Origin: Ideonella sp.
Lineage (GTDB): Bacteria > Pseudomonadota > Gammaproteobacteria > Burkholderiales > Burkholderiaceae_C
Length of the DNA: 64,000 nucleotides
Direction of reading: 5' to 3'
Assembly (NCBI RefSeq): GCF_016702655.1
Contig: NZ_JADJDO010000001.1
Coordinates: forward strand, 372,001-436,000
The notes below the pieces were generated by a model. That model saw only the letters and a program-made list of their open reading frames with translations. It was not told the DNA's origin and ran no database searches. Positions 44,989 through 53,296 of this stretch are shown here, in pieces (within the stretch, counting starts at the first letter, position 1; each line of letters begins with the position of its first letter). The position numbers and the translations under genes are program-made.

Positions 44989-46245
44989 ATGCAGCTCGCA
45001 AGCCAGTTGCTTCTGGCAATGCAACATATGCACCCCCGTTCCATTGCGTCGCCCCAGACCCATGCGCAGGTCGCGGCAGTGTCAGACCGCGCCGATGCGC
45101 CACCCTGCAGCGCCCCCGTGCGGTGGATCAAGAGCCCGACCTGGGACCTCGTCTGGATCCTGAATACGCTGTGGCTGGCCCCGCTGGTCCTTCTGCTGGG
45201 GTGGAGCGATGACGACATTCGCGCCACATCGGTGGACACGCTGTTCTTCGTCCTCGCAGTGCCTCTGTGGTTCGGCCACCGCGTCGCATCGGCTTGGCTG
45301 GCCTACGCGACCCCTGCCTACCACGCCCTGCTCGCGACGCAGCGACTGCGCTTCGTCGTGGCACCGTTGGCCATCACCGTCGCCTGCTTCGCCGTGCTGC
45401 TGGCGCCCGAGAGCGTGCTACCGATGCCGCTGGCCGAGCGCGTCGTCTGGCTCGCCATCCTGGATTACCTGCTGGTGAGTTACCACTTTGCCGCGCAGCA
45501 CTTCGGGCTGCTCAGCCTGTACCGCGCGCGCGCGGGACGAGTGTCGGACGCCGGTGCGCGGCGGCTCGATCGGTGGTTCGCACTCCTCGTGGGTGGCGGT
45601 TTCGTGGTGCTGGCGAACGCGCTGGCTGGATCGATCGCGTTCCAGGATCGCTGGATCGACCCGCTGCTGGGAGCAGGCGTGTCCGATAAGTTCGCACGCG
45701 CGCTGTGCTACGGCAGCAGCGTCATCGTCGTGATCGTGACCGCGCTGGTGCTGCGCCTCGAACTGCGCTCGCAGCGCCCAACCCTGCCGCGCATTGCCTA
45801 CGTCCTCGGTGTCTCGACCATGGTGCTCCTCGGTTTGCTCGCACTCGATCCCTTCGTCTTCATCGTGCTCTGGAGCGTGCAGCATTGGAGCGCCGCGATG
45901 GGACTTACCTCGCTGGCTGCTTCCGGCGGATCACAGGCGCATGGCGCGCATTGGCAACGGCTGCTCGCGCCCATCAACCGGCGCGGCTGGGCCGTGCTGC
46001 TCGTGCTCGCCATCGTCTCGACCCTTCTGCTGCCAGTGTTGGAGGTGGAGGCTGTGTCCGACGAATACGCTTTTGCCGACCGCATCTTCGGCCAGGCGGC
46101 GCTGTGGCTGCGCTCCTCCCCATTCGTGCCGGCGCTGCTGGCACTGGGTTTCGCGACCAGCTTCATCCACTACGTGCTGGATCGTGCTGCCTTCCGCTTT
46201 TCCTCACCCGACGTGAGGCAGGCTGCTCGCGGCCTGCTCAGGTGA
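44989..46245 (+). CDS. Polytopic membrane protein with conserved histidines, unknown function
   Basis: The protein has about 418 residues and 8-9 hydrophobic helices, for example LVWILNTLWLAPLVLLLGW, RFVVAPLAITVACFAVLLAP, WFALLVGGGFVVLANALAG, IVLWSVQHW and AVLLVLAIVSTLLLPVL. Histidines sit at helix ends (WFGHRVASAWLAY, YHFAAQHFGLLSLY, WSVQHWSAAMG, SFIHYVLDRAAFRFS). This pattern recalls membrane-bound iron or carotenoid-cleaving families (Brp/Blh-like) but I cannot assign it. Start alternatives are ATG at 45019 and 45028. It follows the QseB-type operator region and closes the island. Confidence 0.7.
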   Translation: MQLASQLLLAMQHMHPRSIASPQTHAQVAAVSDRADAPPCSAPVRWIKSPTWDLVWILNTLWLAPLVLLLGWSDDDIRATSVDTLFFVLAVPLWFGHRVASAWLAYATPAYHALLATQRLRFVVAPLAITVACFAVLLAPESVLPMPLAERVVWLAILDYLLVSYHFAAQHFGLLSLYRARAGRVSDAGARRLDRWFALLVGGGFVVLANALAGSIAFQDRWIDPLLGAGVSDKFARALCYGSSVIVVIVTALVLRLELRSQRPTLPRIAYVLGVSTMVLLGLLALDPFVFIVLWSVQHWSAAMGLTSLAASGGSQAHGAHWQRLLAPINRRGWAVLLVLAIVSTLLLPVLEVEAVSDEYAFADRIFGQAALWLRSSPFVPALLALGFATSFIHYVLDRAAFRFSSPDVRQAARGLLR

Positions 46246-46440
46246 CGACATTTCGCCGTTGTCGTCCTGATGCCACCGACATCCTGCCGACTCGGCAGGC
46301 AGTTCCACCCCGCGCTGCAGTGTGGTAGTGCGGTGCTCCCAAGGTGGTGAGCCCGGACGGTCGCAAGGCACGCACGGCGTCGCCATCGCCCGGTCAGGCG
46401 CCCACCTTCGGCCTGCCTGCGGGTGCCGTCCTTCGGGTGG

Positions 46441-46900
46441 TTACCGCCAGGCCGCCGCATCGCGTTGCACCGCCGACCGGAACCGCTGCATCGCCGCCTC
46501 GCCCCAGCGCGCGAGCGCGGCATCGGTGGGGTAGAAGCGCACGGCCTCGCCGAGGTCGAGTTCGGCGCTCGCCTCCCAGCGCCGAGGCGCAGGCGCACCG
46601 TCAGGGCTTGCGGCAGGTCGCCATGTTCGGTGGCGAGGCTGCGCGACGGAAACTCGCGCAGCACTTCGGCCACCGGCGGCGCACGACCGCTGACCTCGAC
46701 CTCGAGGTACTTGTCAAAGCGGCAGCGCGCACCGGCCAGTTTCCACAACTGCTGCACCGTCAGGCGCAGGCCGCCGGCAAAGCGGTCGGCGCCGGGTCCA
46801 CTCTCGTGCTCGGGCGTGGCGGATGTCGCTTGTGCGACGGGGGGCCCGCTGGTGCGCCGGGCGGTGTGGTGCCCGGGGACCGGTTGCGCTGGGCGAGGAT
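46441..46900 (-). pseudogene. dnaE: Probable remnant of the DNA polymerase III alpha-subunit C-terminus (copy 1)
   Basis: On the minus strand the frame reads DRFAGGLRLTVQQLWKLAGA, RCRFDKYLEVEVSGRAPPV, AEVLREFPSRSLATEHGDL, PQALTVRLRL. After a frameshift near 46583 it continues ASAELDLGEAVRFYPTDAAL and ARWGEAA. This resembles the extreme C-terminal domain of betaproteobacterial DnaE. A related fragment lies at 59128-59336. The segment lies just downstream of the TAXI gene. The identification is from memory of family pattern and needs a search. Confidence 0.55.
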
Positions 46901-46921
46901 AGCGCCAGCGCGCCGGCCGGA

Positions 46922-48280
46922 TCAGCCGCGCTGGCCTTGCCCCTCGGTATCGCTCGCCGATGCGGCTGCGGCCCCGGCCCTGGCGAGCACCGCCCGTCGC
47001 GCGAGGCCGATGTGTTCGCGCAGCGTGTAGCGTTCGCTCGCGAAGCGTGTCGGCGTGCGCAGTTGCTCGACCGCGCGCTCGATGCGGTCGAGATCGGCCA
47101 GCCAGCGCTCGATCGGCAGGCTGCCGGTGCGTGCGGCCACGTCGCGCTCGAGCAGGGTCAGCTCCCCGTACCAGCGATAGACGCGCGAGCGCTCGCGCCA
47201 GCGCAGGAGCTGCGGCAGCAGGTTGATCAGCGGCACCATGATCACGACCAGCGGCAGCACGACGACGATCACCCGCTCGGCGAGCGTCGCCGCCCAGAAA
47301 GGCAGCACGCGGTTGAGCAGGCTGGGGCCGAAGCGGTGGTGGCGGTCGGCGTCGCTCGAGACCGGCAGGTCCACCGGGTCGGTGTTCGGAAACTCGCGCG
47401 GCCTTTCGAAGAAGCCCTGCCCTGCGTGGAGCTCGCGTGCCGCATCGAGCAGCAGGTGCACGATCGGGCTCGCAAGATCCTCGCGCGCGACGAGCATGGT
47501 TTCGGTGGCGATCAGCTTGACGTCCTGCGCCGGGATGTTGCGGGCGAGGTCGATCGTGCCGGGCGGCAGTGTCAGCCTCGACAGGTGGGCATAGCGCCGC
47601 TCGTAGGCCTCGGCCCGCGCCGTGCTCACGAGCAGGAGCCGAGGGTCGAGCAAGGCCTGCCAGATCGCCGGCGACCGCGCGGTGCCGCTGAAGAACGCGG
47701 CATCGACCTCGCCAGCCTGCAGCGCGCGCAGCGCCGCGACGTGGCCGAGCGACGGCAGTTCGGTGTTCAGCGCATTCAGGCCGTTGACCGCGAGCAAGGG
47801 CTCGACGAGGGCGCGCGTGCCGCTGCCGGGCGCGCCGATCGCGATGCGCCGATGCCGCAGCTGGTCGACGCTCGCGATCGCTGCATCGCGGCGGATGAAG
47901 ATCCAGATCGGCTCGTAGTACAGGCTGGCGATCATGACCAGGTTCTTCGCCTGGTCGGGGCTCGACACGCCGCCCGCGAGGAAGGCCACATCCACGCCCG
48001 AGGTCGGGTCGTGCAGCAGTGCAGCGTTTTCGGCGGCGCCTGCCGTGAGCCGCTCCTCGACCGTCACGCCATCGCGGGCGAGGATCTCCCGGTAGCGTTG
48101 CGCGAGTTCGTGCGGCACGCCATCGGCGACGCCCGAAGCGAGCACGATGTGCCGCGGTGTCGCACTGTGCAGGAACTGCCAGATGGCCCACAGCAGCGCC
48201 AGCACGAGCGCGGCCACGATCCATCCAATGCGCCAGCGGTCTCGACGTGACAGCGTCTCTGGGAGGTCTTCGCTCGGCAT
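46922..48280 (-). CDS. TAXI-family TRAP solute-binding protein, membrane-anchored
   Basis: The 452-residue protein has an N-terminal anchor (WIVAALVLALLWAIWQFL) and a TAXI-type binding domain (residues 40-330): IVLASGVADGVPHELAQRY, AFLAGGVSSPDQA, the motif IAIGAPGSGTRALVEPLLA and VDAAFFSGT. After that comes a C-terminal helix pair (VIVVVLPLVVIMVPLINLLP) with a cytoplasmic tail. Usual TAXI proteins are free periplasmic binders working with TRAP permeases; this anchored form with an extra C-terminal domain has no permease gene nearby, so it may act as a sensor or scaffold. Confidence 0.85.
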   Translation of the reverse strand: MPSEDLPETLSRRDRWRIGWIVAALVLALLWAIWQFLHSATPRHIVLASGVADGVPHELAQRYREILARDGVTVEERLTAGAAENAALLHDPTSGVDVAFLAGGVSSPDQAKNLVMIASLYYEPIWIFIRRDAAIASVDQLRHRRIAIGAPGSGTRALVEPLLAVNGLNALNTELPSLGHVAALRALQAGEVDAAFFSGTARSPAIWQALLDPRLLLVSTARAEAYERRYAHLSRLTLPPGTIDLARNIPAQDVKLIATETMLVAREDLASPIVHLLLDAARELHAGQGFFERPREFPNTDPVDLPVSSDADRHHRFGPSLLNRVLPFWAATLAERVIVVVLPLVVIMVPLINLLPQLLRWRERSRVYRWYGELTLLERDVAARTGSLPIERWLADLDRIERAVEQLRTPTRFASERYTLREHIGLARRAVLARAGAAAASASDTEGQGQRG

Positions 48281-48490
48281 GGGAAGTCAAGGACACGCGC
48301 CCGTCGCGAAGGGCGAGCGTGACCGTGCGGGCCACCCGGCGATTGTGCCCGAGCGGGACCTCGGTCCGCGGTCAGGGGGTGTGCGGCGCCGGCGCCCCTG
48401 CGCGCCGGCCCATCGTCGAACGCCGCTCTGTTCAGATCGGCATCCTTCCAGCACTTCAATCCGCCGAACCCAGCTGCACTTTGCGCCCAG

Positions 48491-49141
48491 ATTGCAGCCT
48501 CGGCCGAGGGACCAGCGCCGCCAGCCGCTGCATGCATTCGAGCGGGCTCATCACCAAGTACGTCGTACCGTCGCGCTACGGTGTCTCGAGCCTGCGTTCC
48601 ACCTGCCCCGCAGCGTTGCGCTGTACCCGTTCGTCGGACAGCGCTGAGCTCGGACACGAACAGTCCAGTGGACTGTTTGTGCCTCGCGAAGGGCCCGGCC
48701 ACTGGCCGGGCGCGGCCTGCAAGGCGGCCGCGTGATGTAGCGGCACAGCTGCTCCAGCCGCTTGCGGTCGTGTGCTTCGACCCGCACCGCGGCGTGCAGG
48801 CTGAACCCGTCGATGTCGGCGCACAGCGGCTGGCGTGCTGTGGTCTCGCGCGGCATCCCGCCGTGCAAGGTCAGCACCTTCTGCCCGGCGCGGGGCCCGA
48901 AGGCGATGCGGTAGGTGATGGCCGCAGCCTGCAGTGGCCGCAGGGTGCGTGCCTCCTCGCCGTCGCCATCGGGCTGCGCGGCCAGCAGCACGTGCAGCGG
49001 GATCGGCAGCGGCAGCACCCATTGCCGCACCGGCACATGCGGAATGACCTGGTCCACCAGATGAGCCGCTGTCTGCGCCATGCGCCGCACGCCGCACGAC
49101 GGGCAAAAGCCGCGGCGTTTGCAGCTGAACGCCAGCAGCTT
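48491..49141 (-). mobile_element. IS91-like transposase remnant, copy 1
   Basis: On the minus strand, frames read AAHLVDQVIPHVPVRQWVLP, LPIPLHVLLAAQP, DGDGEEARTLRPLQAAAITYRIAF, then LHAAVRVEAHDRKRLEQLCRYIT. These belong to the IS91/Y2 transposase family. About 110 residues between LAAQP and DGDGEE are absent compared with the full-length family, and the same deletion is present in copy 2 (57450-59127). The zinc-finger N-terminus is lost at 49141, where a sensor-kinase fragment begins, and the C-terminus is lost at 48491. Identity to copy 2 is high over the shared 650 bp. Confidence 0.8.
48643..48726. repeat. Palindromic insertion inside IS91-like copy 1
   Basis: About 80 bp interrupt the transposase between RYITRP and the expected SDERVQLNAAGQ segment. 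They contain hairpin 48655-48681 (12-bp arms CACGAACAGTCC with one mismatch, loop AGT) and hairpin 48693-48711 (GCCCGGCC/GGCCGGGC). The same insertion occupies the same place in copy 2, and the first hairpin also occurs at 832-858. Confidence 0.75.
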
Positions 49142-49615
49142 GGCGCGCGCGAGTTCTGCGACACGCTCGCCGAGGTGTATCGCTACGTGCTCGAGAGCCG
49201 GCAGCGCGACCTCGTGCCGCTGGCCGACGAACTGGCCTTCGTGCGCCGTTACCGCCGCCTGCTCGAACTGCGCTTCGGCGACGCGATGCCGCTCGTCGGC
49301 GCCGATGCTCTGCAGGCCGCGGCGCCGCGCTGGCTTATCGCGCCGTTGGGGCTGCAGGGGCTAATCGAGAACGCCGTCAAGCACAACGAGGCCAGCGCCG
49401 CCGAGCCGCTGCCGGCACGGCTGGCGCTGGGTGAGCACGATGCCTTTGTCAGCGTCGGCAACTCGGTGCGGCCGCGGCTGAGCGCGCTGCCCTCGGCCGG
49501 CGCCGGGCTGGCGAATCTGGACGAGCGCTGCCGCTTGCTGACCGGGCGGGAGCTGACGCTGTCGCGCCCTGGCCGGGACTTCGAGGTGCGGGTGCCGTTG
49601 GTGACTGCGGCATGA
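49142..49615 (+). pseudogene. C-terminal fragment of a LytS-type sensor histidine kinase, cut by the IS91-like element
   Basis: The frame enters directly from the transposase remnant at REFCDTLAEVYRYVLESRQR and continues with the HATPase of LytS/YehU kinases: LIAPLGLQGLIENAVKHNEA, the G2-like GAGLANLDERCRLLTG, and RVPLVTAA before the stop. The phospho-histidine motif (PHFLFN) and the membrane part are missing. It was evidently paired with the LytTR regulator relic that follows. Confidence 0.8.
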
Positions 49616-49616
49616 G

Positions 49617-49683
49617 CCGGCGCCGGGCCGCCCCAGGCCGGCTCGCGCCCCCTCGGGAAGCGGCGCCGCAGGCGCCTGGGGGT
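49617..49683. repeat. Dispersed GC-rich intergenic repeat
   Basis: GCCGGCGCCGGGCCGCCCCA-type sequence followed by GCCCCCTCGGG and GGCGCCTGGGGGTC repeats, with changes, the block at 9919-9990. Both copies lie directly beside LytTR-regulator genes. Similar sequences are scattered between genes in related Burkholderiales. Confidence 0.55.
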
Positions 49684-49686
49684 CAC

Positions 49687-50471
49687 ATGAACGGAACCGT
49701 GCGCGCCTTCATCGCCGAGGACGAGCCCCCGGCGCGCGAACGGCTCACGCTGTCGCTGGCGCGCGTCGCGCCGCAGTTCGTCGTCGCGGGCCATGCCGAC
49801 AGCGTGCGCGGCACGAAGGCCTGGCTCGCCGCGCATCCGCCGCCTGACCTGCTGCTGCTCGACATCCAGCTCGCCGATGGCTTGTCGCTCGACCTCTTCG
49901 CCGACGGCACGCTCGCGTTGCCGACGATCTTCACTACGGCTTTCGACCGCTTCGCGATCGACGCCTTTCGCGCACTGGCGATCGACTACCTGCTCAAGCC
50001 CATGGCCGACGACGCGCTCGCGCAGGCGCTGCACAAGGCCGAGCGATTGCGGCGATCCCTCGGCACAGACATCGCGGCGCTGCTGTTGCGGGAAATTCGG
50101 GCCGGGCGGCCTGCAGCCCGCGGCGCTGCGCTGGCGCCAGCGCCTCGTCGGCCGCAAGGGGACGCAGTTCCATGCGCTGGGCGTGGAGCAGGTCGCCTAC
50201 CTCGTCTCGGTGGACAAGCTCAGCTTCGCCGTCGATTCGGCCGGCGAGCGCTACCTGCTCGAGACGCCGCTGGCCGAAGTTGGAAGCGGCGCTCGACCCG
50301 GCGCGCTTCTTTCGCGCGAACCGCCAGGTGATCCTCGCCGCCGGAGCGGTCGCCAGCTTCGCACCCGCGGGGAAGGGGCGGTTGAAGGTGGAACTGCGGC
50401 CGGCGGGCGCCGGACCGGAGATCGTCAGCCAGGAGCGGGCGGCGGCGTTCAGAGCGTGGCTGGCCGGGTAG
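49687..50471 (+). pseudogene. LytTR-family response regulator broken by two frameshifts
   Basis: The first frame gives a receiver (VRAFIAEDEPPARERLTLSL, Asp in LLLLDIQLADG, Lys in DYLLKPMADD). Near 50100 the frame shifts to PAALRWRQRLVGRKGTQFH and YLVSVDKLSFAVDSAGERYL. Near 50278 an extra A shifts it again to LEAALDPARFFRANRQVILA, the LytTR core, ending at the stop at 50471. All parts are present, so two small indels separate it from a complete regulator of about 260 residues. Loss fits with the destroyed partner kinase upstream. Confidence 0.8.
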
Positions 50472-50644
50472 GGCAGCCGGGCGTGGTCGAGGCTCCAAGG
50501 GGCCGAGCGCTCTGCGTTGATTCGAGTCAATCTGCGAATTCAGGGCGCACGTAGGCTTGCTCTCATGGTGGATCCTTGTGGGGTGGGCTTGCGCTGCCCA
50601 CATGTTTTGCTTTGGCGAGGCATTTCGTGCTCCCGCGAATCGGC

Positions 50645-52084
50645 ATGAGGGCTCGGCGGGTTGGTTGCGGCGCCTTATGCGCGGCCGCGCTCGTGCTTGC
50701 CACCGCGGCCGGCGCTGCCGAGCCCTCCGAGCATGAGGTAGAAAGTTCCGTCGCCGCCGCGCCGGTGCCGGTGCCGGTGCCGGTGTCGGTGCCGGTGCTG
50801 TTGCAGTTGTCGTTGACGGTCGACGGCAAGCCACGGGACGCACTCGCGGCGCTGAAGCTGTATTCGGCGCGCCTGGACTCGACCGATCCTCCAGTGTTGC
50901 TCAGCCCGACGGTCGTAGGGGCTGCGGGTGGTGAAGCCGCGGTCTGGGTCAGGCTCGCATTGGAGCCCGGCAGCCACTTCCTGCTGGTCCTGCCGCCCGG
51001 GCTCGACCAGAACCCTCCCGCCGTCGCATATCACGCGCCGTCGGCGCGGTTCGGGCGCTTGGTGCGTCATGGCCCGGAGTCGCTGCGCGGGGCGACGCGG
51101 GCTGCGCCACAGAGTTTCTTCGTCTATGCCGCTGCTGCGCCCCACAGCTTCGAGCCTCTCGAGGGCTTTCTGCTGCGCGTCCCGCCAGACGCCGCGTCGG
51201 TCTACGGCGGCACGCTGTCGATCGCGTGCACGGGCGGTGCCGACGAGTCGCACGACCTGATCCGCGTGTGCTCCGACATCTCGGTGTCGGATCGCCGCAC
51301 CGAGCTCCCGAGCGTCGCGCCAGGCGAAGCGGCGCAGCAGTTCTCGCCCGTGACGCCCTACGACATGCCGCTTGTCGCGCTCGACCTGCGCGGCGAAGGC
51401 CTGATCACCGGAGTCGTGCCCAAGGCTTTCGCCGTCACTGCCGCCAATCGCCAGCCGGCGCCGGCGCCCATGCCGCCCTACGTGGCGGCGCCCGGTCCGG
51501 CGGCCGCCGTGTTCAATCTCCTCATGCTAGGCGGCAAGCTTGGCGCCGATGCGGCCAATTCACGCGCCGCCGCCGCCCAGGCCGAAGCGTGGCGACCTTG
51601 CCTGGCCGAACTTGCAACCGAGCCGGCAGCCGAGGAGTTCGGCAACGCCGTGCGCGAAGGCGCCGGCCGCGCCTGCAGGCGGCCGGGGGAGGCGGATCGC
51701 GGCCGCGGACCGGTTCCGACCCAGGCCGACCAGATCGACTTCAACATCGCCGTCGAGTTCGCGCCACAGCAGCTGCAGGTCGTGGCCTGCCGCGACGCCG
51801 AGCACTTCTGCCTGGAGATGGCGATGCGCGTCGCCGTGATCGATCTGGCCGGCAAGCGCCAGATGTTCGACGCCGTGATCCTCTATGTCAACGATCTGAC
51901 CGCCGACGACCCAGGGCTCGTTTCACGCCGCCTGCTCCAGTTGCGCGCCGACGAGCGGCCGGTCGCGAAGACGCAGGACGCCTGGTGCGGCAAGGACCGA
52001 TTGCAGCAGTTTGGAACCGAGATCGGGCGCGCGAGCGAAGCGATCGTGCGCAGCGCGTTGCGGCACATGCAGGGGCCGTGGTGA
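50645..52084 (+). CDS. Secreted protein of unknown function with a Val-Pro repeat
   Basis: The 479-residue protein has a signal peptide (CGALCAAALVLATAAGAAEP). A six-fold Val-Pro run near residues 40-52 follows, then a beta-rich domain (LQLSLTVDGKPRDALAALKL, GSHFLLVLPPG) and a C-terminal part with several Cys residues (ACTGGADES, VACRDAEHFC, DAWCGKDRL). I recognise no family. A hydrophobic segment (PGPAAAVFNLLMLGGKLGAD) is central. It heads a three-gene operon, overlapping the Sel1 gene by GTGA, so an envelope role with those partners is likely. Confidence 0.75.
   Translation: MRARRVGCGALCAAALVLATAAGAAEPSEHEVESSVAAAPVPVPVPVSVPVLLQLSLTVDGKPRDALAALKLYSARLDSTDPPVLLSPTVVGAAGGEAAVWVRLALEPGSHFLLVLPPGLDQNPPAVAYHAPSARFGRLVRHGPESLRGATRAAPQSFFVYAAAAPHSFEPLEGFLLRVPPDAASVYGGTLSIACTGGADESHDLIRVCSDISVSDRRTELPSVAPGEAAQQFSPVTPYDMPLVALDLRGEGLITGVVPKAFAVTAANRQPAPAPMPPYVAAPGPAAAVFNLLMLGGKLGADAANSRAAAAQAEAWRPCLAELATEPAAEEFGNAVREGAGRACRRPGEADRGRGPVPTQADQIDFNIAVEFAPQQLQVVACRDAEHFCLEMAMRVAVIDLAGKRQMFDAVILYVNDLTADDPGLVSRRLLQLRADERPVAKTQDAWCGKDRLQQFGTEIGRASEAIVRSALRHMQGPW
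50762..50798 (+). repeat. Hexanucleotide GGTGCC microsatellite in a coding region
   Basis: Six near-perfect units of GGTGCC (one with GGTGTC) encode the Val-Pro run of the secreted protein. Unit changes would keep frame and change the length of the run. Confidence 0.85.
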
Positions 52085-53295
52085 AACGGACAGCGCAGCT
52101 CTCGCTCGCGGGCCAATGGCGCGCAGTGGCGCGGCGTGTCGGCCTCGGCGCACTGCTGATGGCCTGGGCCTGCTGCGCGTACGCCGAACCCATCGACGAC
52201 GCCGTCAGCGCTTTGCGGCGCGAGGACTACGCCACCGCGCGCCAGATGCTCGAGCCCCTGGCCGCGCAGGGCGACGGAAGGGCGGACTTCTGGCTCGGCA
52301 TGATGCACTACGAGGGCTGGGGCACCCACAAGGATCTGCAGGCGGCGATCCGCCTGTGGGTCGAGGGTGCCCAGCGCGGCGACGGCATGGCGCAGGCGCA
52401 GTTGGGGGGCCTGTACTTGGCGGGCAAGCAGGTGCCGCGCGATGTGGAGCAGGGCATCCGCTGGACCCGCCTCGCGGCCGAGCAGGGCATCGCGCTGGCC
52501 GCCTCCAACCTTGCCGTGCTCTACGCCAATGGCACCGGCGTGCAGCGCGACGAGGTGCAAGCCACGATCTGGCTCTCGCGCGCCGCGCGTGGCGGACATG
52601 TGCCGTCGATCGTCGAGATGGCGTATCGCCTGTTCAATGGCGTGGGCGTCCGGCGTGATATCGGCCTGGCCTATGCGCATGCCATGACGGCCTCCGAGCA
52701 TGGGTCAGTGCGGGCGCAACGATACGCCGGAGAATCGCTGAGGCGCGGCCTCGGCACCGTACGCGACCAGCAGGCGGCTCTGCGCTGGATGCGCAAGGCG
52801 GCCGAGAGCGGCGACACGCTTGCAATGGACGATCTGGCAGACATGCTGGAACGTGGCCAAGGTACGCCGCCCGACGTCGAGGCGGCCCTCAAGTGGTACA
52901 CAGCCGCCGCCGAGCGCGGGAATGCGCCCTCCGCCGTGACCCTCGGCATCCACTACCAGGGCGGGCACGGCGTGCCGGTGGACATGGCCACGGCCGCGCG
53001 CTGGTATCGACGCGCGGCGGAGCTGGGTTCGACCAACGGGCAGATCGATCTCGGCCACATGTACAAGAACGCGCGCGGCGTCGCGTTCGACCCGCTGGAA
53101 GCGGCGTTCTGGTACAGCCTGGCGATCCCGAAGATGGAGCCGGGCGAATTGCGCACCAAGCTCGAAAGCAACCGCGACGAGATGGTGGCGCGGCTGTCGC
53201 GCGCGCAGCGCGGCGATCTGGAACGCCGGCTCGCCGCCTGGCGTGCGCAGAGGCCGATTGACTGCGGCGGCCTCCGCGAGCATGTAGCGCCGTGA
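52081..53295 (+). CDS. Periplasmic Sel1-repeat protein
   Basis: The 404-residue protein has a signal peptide (VGLGALLMAWACCAYA) and about eight Sel1-like repeats of 36 residues, seen as ADFWLGMMHYEGWGTHKDLQ, AQAQLGGLYLAGKQVPRDVE, ASNLAVLYANGTGVQRDEVQ and later copies. Sel1 repeats are protein-interaction modules. The GTG start overlaps the preceding stop, and its own TGA (53293-53295) lies inside the target duplication of the IS4 element. Before that insertion it overlapped the next gene's GTG. Confidence 0.9.
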   Translation: MKRTAQLSLAGQWRAVARRVGLGALLMAWACCAYAEPIDDAVSALRREDYATARQMLEPLAAQGDGRADFWLGMMHYEGWGTHKDLQAAIRLWVEGAQRGDGMAQAQLGGLYLAGKQVPRDVEQGIRWTRLAAEQGIALAASNLAVLYANGTGVQRDEVQATIWLSRAARGGHVPSIVEMAYRLFNGVGVRRDIGLAYAHAMTASEHGSVRAQRYAGESLRRGLGTVRDQQAALRWMRKAAESGDTLAMDDLADMLERGQGTPPDVEAALKWYTAAAERGNAPSAVTLGIHYQGGHGVPVDMATAARWYRRAAELGSTNGQIDLGHMYKNARGVAFDPLEAAFWYSLAIPKMEPGELRTKLESNRDEMVARLSRAQRGDLERRLAAWRAQRPIDCGGLREHVAP

Positions 53296-53296
53296 T

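Noticed and set aside
48581..49615. A 344-codon plus-strand frame fusing 190 codons to the LytS fragment
   Set aside because: The first part is antisense to the IS91-like transposase remnant; only codons from 49142 match a kinase, so this is not a designed fusion protein.
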